DNA from: Nitrospirota bacterium
GTDB lineage: Bacteria; Nitrospirota; UBA9217
DNA: 8,500 bases
Assembly: GCA_027456925.1 (NCBI GenBank)
Contig: DAIDTZ010000452.1
Coordinates: forward strand, 1-8,500
Reading direction: 5' to 3'
A program made the translations under genes and the position numbers. Positions 4,386 through 8,500 of the stretch are shown piece after piece. The notes under the pieces were generated by a model. The model saw only the letters and a program-made list of their open reading frames with translations. It made no database searches and was not told the origin of the DNA. Each line of letters starts with the position of its first letter. The stretch's first letter is position 1.

Positions 4386-5606
4386 GTGCTCATAGTTCAG
4401 AAATACGGCGGCACGTCCGTGGGAAATCCCGAGCGGATCAGGAACGTGGCGAAGCGCGTGTGCCGCGCAAAAGATGAGGGACACGACGTCGTGGTGGTCG
4501 TCTCTGCCATGAGCGGCGAGACGGACAAACTGATCAACCTTGCCAACCAGGTGAGTGAGAATCCCGATCCCCGGGAAATGGACATGCTGGTGTCCACGGG
4601 CGAGCGCGTGACGATTGCGCTTCTGGCCATGGCGATCCAGTCGCTCGGGTACAAGGCGCAGTCCTTTACCGGCAGGCAGGCGGGCATCATTTCGGATAAC
4701 GTCCATACTAAGGCGCGGATCGAAAAGATCACCGGAGACCGGCTGAGGCATGCGATCAAGGAAGGCAAGATTGCCGTGGTCGCCGGATTCCAGGGAATCA
4801 CGGAAACGTCGGACGATGTGACGACGCTCGGGCGCGGGGGATCGGACCTTTCTGCTGTGGCGGTTGCCGCAGCGCTCAAGGCTGACCTGTGCGACATCTA
4901 TACCGACGTGGACGGCGTGTATACCACGGACCCGAACATGGTGCCCCAGGCGCGGAAACTCGACAAGATCTCCTATGATGAGATGCTCGAACTGGCGAGC
5001 CTCGGGGCCAAAGTGCTCCAGACCCGTTCCGTCGAGTTCGCGAAAAAATATAATGTACCGGTACGGGTGCTCTCGAGTTTCAACGACAACCCGGGGACCC
5101 TGGTGACCAAGGAGGATTCAGACATGGAGAAAGTGGTGGTGTCCGGCGTGGCATATGACAAGAACCAGGTGAAAGTGACGGTCCAGGGCGTGCCGGACAA
5201 GCCGGGAGTGGCGGCAAAGATCTTCAATACCATTTCCGATAACAATGTTGTGGTGGACATGATCATCCAGAACATCGGCGAAGGCGGGCTCACCGACATG
5301 TCCTTCACCGTCCCCCGGACCGACGCCAAAAAGATCCAGGAGGTCATGAAGAAGGTCGTGGCCGAGATCGGGGCAAAGAACGTGACGGTGAAGGAAGACA
5401 TCGCCAAGATCTCGATCGTCGGCGTGGGCATGCGATCTCACTCCGGCGTGGCCGCCAAAATGTTCACGGCCATGGCCAAAGAAGGGATCAATATCATGAT
5501 GATCAGCACGTCGGAGATCAAGATCTCCTGCGTGATCGACGCGAAATACACCGAACTTGCCGTACGTGTCCTTCATGAGACGTTTGAAATGGATAAGGCG
5601 GCGTAG
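4386..5606 (+). CDS. lysC: Aspartokinase (alpha subunit / full-length)
   Basis: Phosphorylates L-aspartate to 4-phospho-aspartate, the first step to lysine, methionine, threonine and isoleucine. 406 aa, the usual size of a monofunctional aspartokinase with two ACT domains. Visible: KYGGTSVG (6-13) at the phosphate site, 'STGERVT' in the substrate region, and GRGGSD (149-154). ACT domain 1 covers about 262-335 ('GVPDKPGVAAKIF') and ACT domain 2 about 341-406 ('ISIVGVGMRSHSGVAAKMF'). Start is GTG with a strong ribosome-binding site. An internal ribosome-binding site and ATG at codon 247 probably yield a separate beta subunit. Feedback by lysine and/or threonine is expected from the ACT pair, but the effector cannot be read from sequence. 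No lysine riboswitch is visible in the 101-base leader. Confidence 0.96.
   Translation: MLIVQKYGGTSVGNPERIRNVAKRVCRAKDEGHDVVVVVSAMSGETDKLINLANQVSENPDPREMDMLVSTGERVTIALLAMAIQSLGYKAQSFTGRQAGIISDNVHTKARIEKITGDRLRHAIKEGKIAVVAGFQGITETSDDVTTLGRGGSDLSAVAVAAALKADLCDIYTDVDGVYTTDPNMVPQARKLDKISYDEMLELASLGAKVLQTRSVEFAKKYNVPVRVLSSFNDNPGTLVTKEDSDMEKVVVSGVAYDKNQVKVTVQGVPDKPGVAAKIFNTISDNNVVVDMIIQNIGEGGLTDMSFTVPRTDAKKIQEVMKKVVAEIGAKNVTVKEDIAKISIVGVGMRSHSGVAAKMFTAMAKEGINIMMISTSEIKISCVIDAKYTELAVRVLHETFEMDKAA
5109..5115 (+). promoter_or_regulatory. Internal Shine-Dalgarno inside lysC
   Basis: AAGGAGG, identical to the seven bases used for the full-length start (4371-4377), lies eight bases before an in-frame ATG at 5124. 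It encodes T-K-E-D at the linker between kinase and ACT domains. Confidence 0.7.
5124..5606 (+). CDS. lysC: Predicted aspartokinase beta subunit from an internal in-frame start
   Basis: Translation from ATG 5124 (codon 247 of lysC, 738 bases after the GTG) would give a 160 aa protein starting MEKVVVSGVAYDKNQVKV and containing just the two ACT domains. In Bacillus subtilis, Corynebacterium glutamicum and Thermus, aspartokinase is an alpha2-beta2 enzyme whose beta subunit is made in exactly this way and is about 160-172 residues long. The AAGGAGG with eight-base spacing and the domain boundary agree with that pattern. Protein-level confirmation is lacking, so this is a prediction of an overlapping product, not a separate gene. 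Confidence 0.65.
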   Translation: MEKVVVSGVAYDKNQVKVTVQGVPDKPGVAAKIFNTISDNNVVVDMIIQNIGEGGLTDMSFTVPRTDAKKIQEVMKKVVAEIGAKNVTVKEDIAKISIVGVGMRSHSGVAAKMFTAMAKEGINIMMISTSEIKISCVIDAKYTELAVRVLHETFEMDKAA

Positions 5607-5614
5607 AAGGGCGG

Positions 5615-5696
5615 AGGCAAAGAGCAGAGAGCATAGGGCAGAGGGTCAAAAGCAAAGTAAGCCGCATAGTCAGCGCTATGCACTATGCGCCATGCA
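5615..5696. repeat. Facing-arm repeat, period 7 (GCATAG / CTATGC words), before cimA
   Basis: Left arm: 7-base units starting at 5615, 5622, 5629, 5636 and 5643, consensus close to GRGCAKA. Right arm: units at 5676, 5683 and 5690, consensus CTATGCN. The inner GCATAG (5664-5669) pairs perfectly with CTATGC (5676-5681) across a 6-base loop. It shares the 10-mer GGCAGAGGGT (5637-5646) with the copy at 7300-7309. The right arm ends eight bases before the cimA ATG and supplies ATG triplets at 5678, 5685 and 5692, one per 7-base unit, in three different frames. Confidence 0.75.
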
Positions 5697-5704
5697 AAAC
5701 AAAC

Positions 5705-7294
5705 ATGAAACCATCGGTAAAGTTATACGATACGACGCTTCGCGACGGGGCACAGGCCGAGGATGTGAACTTCTCGGTCGAGGACAAGATCCGCATTGCG
5801 CGTAAGCTCGACCAGTTCGGCGTCCACTATATCGAGGGCGGCTGGCCCGGGTCCAACCCGCGCGATGTGGAGTTCTTCAAGGAAATGCGTCGGGTCAAGC
5901 TGAAAAAGGCGAAACTCACGGCTTTCGGCGCAACGCGCCGCGCGAAGTTGAAGGTCTCCGCCGACCCGAGCATGCAGGCTTTGGTATCGTCAGGCGCGCC
6001 TGTGGCCACTATCTTCGGCAAGACGTGGGATCTGCATGTGCTCAAAGCGCTCAAGACGACCTTGGACGAGAACCTCAACATGATCGAGGATTCCGTACTT
6101 TTTCTGAAGGAACATCTGGACGAAGTGGTCTACGATGCCGAGCATTTCTTCGATGGATACAAGGCAAATCCTGATTATGCCCTCCAGACGCTGCTTGCCG
6201 CAGAAGGCGCCGGCGCGGACTGCCTGGTCCTTTGCGACACGAACGGCGGCACGCTGCCTCACGAAGTTGAAGAGATCATAGCTCACGTCAAAAAGACGAT
6301 CGCGACGCCTTTCGGGATCCACGCGCATAACGACGCAGACGTCGCTGTAGCGAACTCTATGACGGCGATCAGGATGGGCGCTGTTCAGGTCCACGGCACC
6401 ATCAACGGTTACGGCGAACGGTGTGGAAACGCGAACCTTTGCTCCATTATCCCGACGCTCAAGCTGAAGCTGGGGATCGACTGTGTATCCGGCGCCAGTC
6501 TGGCCAAACTTCGCGATCTGTCCCGGTATGTGGACGAACTCGCGAATTTGCCGCACCGCAAGCGTCAACCCTATACCGGCGACAGCGCTTTTGCGCATAA
6601 AGGCGGCGTGCATGTGGATGCCATAGGGAAAAGCGCTCTTACCTATGAACATATCGCGCCTGAACTTGTGTGGAATAGAAGGCGCATACTCGTGTCCGAC
6701 ATGGCGGGGAAGAGCAATATCCTTCAGAAGGCGGCGGAACTCGGCATCCCCCTTAAAAAAGACAGTCCGGAACTGGCCGTGATCCTTAAAAAGGTCAAAG
6801 AGCTTGAGAACGAGGGGTACGAGTTCGAGGGCGCCGAAGGGTCTCTCGAGCTGCTCATGCTGCGGGCCGGGCACAACTACGAGTCGGTGTTCACCATGTT
6901 CGACCGGATCGATTACCGCATCCTGACCGAAAAACGCAAGGTTGATCCCCATCCCGTGAGCGAAGCCACGGTCACGGTGGAGGTCGGCGGCAATGTCGAG
7001 CACACCGCGGCCTGGGGCAACGGTCCGGTGAATGCGCTTGACAAGGCGCTCCGCACAGTGTTGCCCAAGTACTTCCCGGGCAAGGGACTTGAAAATCTTC
7101 GTTTGCTTGATTATAAGGTGCGCGTTTTGACGGCAGCCGAGGGCACGGCTTCCCAGGTTCGCGTGCTGATCGAGTCCGGCGACGGCAAGAACAAGTGGGG
7201 CACCGTCGGCGTGTCCGAGAACGTGATCGAGGCGAGCTGGCAGGCGCTGGTAGACAGCATCGAGTACAAGCTCCTGCGATCGAAAAAAAAGTGA
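5705..7294 (+). CDS. cimA: (R)-citramalate synthase
   Basis: Condenses pyruvate and acetyl-CoA to citramalate, opening the threonine-independent route to 2-oxobutyrate and isoleucine. 529 aa from the chosen start, matching the long CimA type of Geobacter-like bacteria. Visible: DTTLRDGAQ (9-17) of the DRE-TIM metallolyase barrel, metal ligands H206 and H208 in HAHND, 'DTNGGTLPHEVEEI', and 'SAFAHKGGVHVDAI'. A C-terminal LeuA-type regulatory domain follows, with 'VSEATVTVEVGG' and 'GNGPVNALDKALR'. The ATG at 5705 gives MKPSVKLYDTTLRDG, the natural family N-terminus. An in-frame ATG at 5678 lies inside the upstream repeat and would add nine residues. Neither has a recognisable Shine-Dalgarno. 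Homocitrate or isopropylmalate synthase is less likely given the TLRDGAQAEDV signature. Allosteric control by isoleucine is expected from the C-terminal domain. Confidence 0.94.
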   Translation: MKPSVKLYDTTLRDGAQAEDVNFSVEDKIRIARKLDQFGVHYIEGGWPGSNPRDVEFFKEMRRVKLKKAKLTAFGATRRAKLKVSADPSMQALVSSGAPVATIFGKTWDLHVLKALKTTLDENLNMIEDSVLFLKEHLDEVVYDAEHFFDGYKANPDYALQTLLAAEGAGADCLVLCDTNGGTLPHEVEEIIAHVKKTIATPFGIHAHNDADVAVANSMTAIRMGAVQVHGTINGYGERCGNANLCSIIPTLKLKLGIDCVSGASLAKLRDLSRYVDELANLPHRKRQPYTGDSAFAHKGGVHVDAIGKSALTYEHIAPELVWNRRRILVSDMAGKSNILQKAAELGIPLKKDSPELAVILKKVKELENEGYEFEGAEGSLELLMLRAGHNYESVFTMFDRIDYRILTEKRKVDPHPVSEATVTVEVGGNVEHTAAWGNGPVNALDKALRTVLPKYFPGKGLENLRLLDYKVRVLTAAEGTASQVRVLIESGDGKNKWGTVGVSENVIEASWQALVDSIEYKLLRSKKK

Positions 7295-7299
7295 AGAAA

Positions 7300-7368
7300 G
7301 GCAGAGGGTAACGCGCTTAGGGCATAGAGGAAAAGCAAGGCTATGCGCTGTGCTCCATGCTCTCTGCA
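7300..7368. repeat. Second facing-arm period-7 repeat (GCATAG / CTATGC), before the rseC-like gene
   Basis: Left arm contains GGCAGAG (7300-7306) and GGCATAG (7321-7327), 21 bases (three units) apart. Right arm units start at 7341, 7348, 7355 and 7362 with consensus CTATGCN. GCATAG (7322-7327) pairs with CTATGC (7341-7346) across a 13-base loop. It is a diverged relative of the copy at 5615-5696, sharing GGCAGAGGGT and CTATGCGC. It runs directly into the start region of the next gene. Confidence 0.72.
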
Positions 7369-7384
7369 AATGAATGGTGATACC

Positions 7385-7822
7385 ATGATCGAAGAAGAAG
7401 GCATTGTCGCTGAGACAGAAGGGGACATCGCGAAGGTCGCGATCCTCAAAAAGAGCGCTTGTGAGCAGTGCGCCGCGTCGGGCGTCTGTCATCCCGGAGA
7501 CACGGAACTCATGGAGGCGGCGAACCCGCTCGGCGCCGTGAAAGGCCAGAAGGTCAAGGTCGTGGTGGCACCGCAGGTCTACTTGCAGGCCTCTCTCATA
7601 CTGTACGGCGTTCCCATGGTCGCCCTTGTTGCCGGGGCCATTATTGCAAAAAACATTGCCCGGCCCTATGTGGGGGAGCAGCATTCCGACCTCTGGGCCT
7701 TTATCGCCGGCATGACGGCCATGGCCATATCTTTTTTCTTCATCCGCATGTATAATAACAAAGTTGAAAAAACACAGAAATACAAGCCGGTCATCGTCGA
7801 GATTCTTTCTCCGAAGGATTGA
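7385..7822 (+). CDS. rseC: RseC/MucC-family (SoxR-reducing system) membrane protein
   Basis: 145 aa inner-membrane protein of the RseC/MucC family. The N-terminal half is soluble, with a Cys cluster C26-x2-C29-x5-C35 ('SACEQCAASGVC') that is a family hallmark and may bind metal, Fe-S or act in redox. Two membrane segments follow at about 68-88 and 103-121, then a short basic C-terminus. In E. coli RseC modulates sigma-E signalling and takes part in SoxR reduction; related proteins occur near Rnf complexes. None of those partners is here, so the role is open. ATG 7385 (MIEEEGIV) matches the family N-terminus best. In-frame ATGs at 7370 and 7343 (inside the repeat) are alternatives. The nearest ribosome-binding-like bases are GGTGA at 7376-7380. 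Confidence 0.82.
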   Translation: MIEEEGIVAETEGDIAKVAILKKSACEQCAASGVCHPGDTELMEAANPLGAVKGQKVKVVVAPQVYLQASLILYGVPMVALVAGAIIAKNIARPYVGEQHSDLWAFIAGMTAMAISFFFIRMYNNKVEKTQKYKPVIVEILSPKD

Positions 7823-7846
7823 GTCTCCCGTATTAGGACGTTATCC

Positions 7847-8113
7847 ATGAGAATGATCAAAAATCCCGATGAAGCACGAAGACTGGCACGGACCATTCTC
7901 TCCGACGTCCTTATGTATAACCAGGCCAAGGTCAAGGAAGGAATCGAGAAGGACAGCCTTTTCGATGTTTTGACGGAGGAACTTGCCGAAGGCAAGAAGT
8001 ACTATGAGAGCATGGTAGACGATGAGATCCGCCGGACCACCAATTTTTTCAACGAGGCGGTCGTGGACGTGCTGATCAAACAGGGAGGCAAGATAAAGTC
8101 CGATATCTGGTAA
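7847..8113 (+). CDS. Small helical protein of unknown function
   Basis: 88 aa, not confidently recognised. Charged and helix-rich, with no Cys, signal peptide or membrane segment. Notable stretches are 'ARRLARTILSDVLMYNQAKV', 'GIEKDSLFDVLTEELAEGKK' and 'FFNEAVVDVLIKQGGKIKSD'. The pattern of heptad-like hydrophobics suggests a coiled or bundled helical fold. AGGA (7835-7838) is eight bases before the ATG at 7847; a second Met two codons later (7853) is also possible. It starts 24 bases after the rseC-like stop, so the two are probably co-transcribed. A DUF507-like small protein was considered but could not be confirmed by eye. Codon use looks like that of its neighbours, so it is likely a real gene. 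Confidence 0.75.
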   Translation: MRMIKNPDEARRLARTILSDVLMYNQAKVKEGIEKDSLFDVLTEELAEGKKYYESMVDDEIRRTTNFFNEAVVDVLIKQGGKIKSDIW

Positions 8114-8116
8114 ATC

Positions 8117-8125
8117 TGCTACAAT
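8117..8125 (+). promoter_or_regulatory. Candidate extended -10 promoter for the EF-G-like gene
   Basis: TGCTACAAT matches the extended -10 form TGnTAnAAT and lies about 60 bases upstream of ATG 8187, just after the stop at 8113. No good -35 (TTGACA-like) is seen 17 bases upstream. Call is tentative. Confidence 0.35.
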
Positions 8126-8186
8126 AGAATACGACAGGCATCCTATCCCCGCTGAACCCAATTCCCGTCACTGGAAGGAGTTGTCT

Positions 8187-8500
8187 ATGCCGAACGCTGA
8201 TGTCAAGGAAGTCCGCAATATAGCTATCCTCTCTCACGGCGCAGCCGGTAAAACCTCACTCGCTGATGCAATCCTGTATACTGCAGGCGCAGTCGATCTT
8301 CTTGGTAACGTCGATGCGGGGAGTTCCGTGTTCATGCACGAACCGGAGGAAATCAGCCGGAAGATCACCATTACCGCCGCCGTCGGTTTCGCCGAATGGA
8401 ATGGCGTTCGCATCAATGTCATCGACACTCCCGGCTATATCAACTTTCTTGAGGAAACGAGGGGAACGCTCCGCGCCGTCGACGGCGCCGGTCTCATCAT
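8187..8500 (+). CDS. fusA: EF-G-like translational GTPase, N-terminal part (3' end outside window)
   Basis: First 104 residues of an elongation factor G family GTPase. Visible GTPase motifs: P-loop S16-HGAA-GKT23, switch I 'RKITIT' (58-63), and DTPG (80-83) as the G3 motif. The 'EPEEISRKITI' form and the 'SHGAAGKTSLADAILY' P-loop differ from canonical EF-G (GHxDAGKT, RGITI). They look like the paralogous EF-G-2/FusA2 group rather than the main translocase, so the fusA symbol is by family only. AAGGAG (8175-8180) lies six bases before the ATG. The gene runs off the window, so domains II-V cannot be checked. It is probably a separate transcription unit from the amino acid genes. Confidence 0.88.
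   Translation, partial: MPNADVKEVRNIAILSHGAAGKTSLADAILYTAGAVDLLGNVDAGSSVFMHEPEEISRKITITAAVGFAEWNGVRINVIDTPGYINFLEETRGTLRAVDGAGLI

Noticed and set aside
481..7368. CRISPR array or insertion-sequence ends
   Set aside because: Repeat units are 7-9 bases and contiguous, with no spacers of 30-40 bases. No transposase gene or terminal inverted repeats with target duplications are visible.
5990..7684. Long open frame on the minus strand (564 codons)
   Set aside because: It lies opposite cimA and the rseC-like gene, whose families are certain. It has no recognisable domain, and its length is explained by high GC and codon bias of the sense genes.

Overview
All recognisable genes in this window read left to right on the + strand. 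They look like a chromosomal biosynthetic region of an anaerobic-type bacterium. The pairing of an ApgM-type phosphoglycerate-mutase-family protein with homoserine dehydrogenase, aspartokinase and the CimA-type citramalate synthase, and the style of the intergenic repeats, suggest Nitrospirota or a former 'Deltaproteobacteria' lineage. That placement is an inference from gene content; no rRNA or other marker is present to settle it.

Layout. 1-480 is the C-terminal part of homoserine dehydrogenase (hom), including its ACT domain. 566-2839 is a five-gene sulfur-transfer block: a TusA-family protein, a MoeB/ThiF/HesA-type E1-like adenylyltransferase, a JAMM/M67 metalloprotease, a ThiS/MoaD-type ubiquitin-fold sulfur carrier, and a small stand-alone NIL-domain protein. 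3058-4284 is an ApgM-family enzyme (annotated as cofactor-independent phosphoglycerate mutase, proposed elsewhere to act as homoserine kinase). 4386-5606 is aspartokinase (lysC) and 5705-7294 is citramalate synthase (cimA). 7385-7822 is an RseC/MucC-family membrane protein, 7847-8113 a small unrecognised conserved-looking protein, and 8187-8500 the start of an EF-G-like translational GTPase cut by the window edge.

How the genes fit together. LysC and Hom carry aspartate toward homoserine. The ApgM-family protein may phosphorylate homoserine toward threonine, and CimA opens a threonine-independent route to isoleucine. The sulfur block sits between hom and the ApgM gene. It resembles the thiocarboxylate systems known from Wolinella (HcyS/HcyD/HcyF, homocysteine) and Pseudomonas (QbsE/QbsD, thioquinolobactin). 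The carrier ends in Gly-Gly followed by four extra residues (CGLS), and the JAMM protease next door has all its metal and catalytic residues. The simplest model is that the protease trims the tail, the E1-like enzyme adenylates the exposed Gly-Gly, and the thiocarboxylate donates sulfur for homocysteine or methionine synthesis. The final acceptor enzyme is not in the window.

Two further features deserve attention. First, lysC contains a strong internal Shine-Dalgarno (5109-5115) and an in-frame ATG (5124) exactly before its ACT domains, predicting a separately translated regulatory beta subunit. Second, most gene gaps of any length carry repeats built from short words repeated at a fixed 7-, 8- or 9-base period, usually as two facing arms, with a different word family in nearly every gap. 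Two related copies (before cimA and before the rseC-like gene) run directly into the next gene's start and place ATG codons in frame with it.
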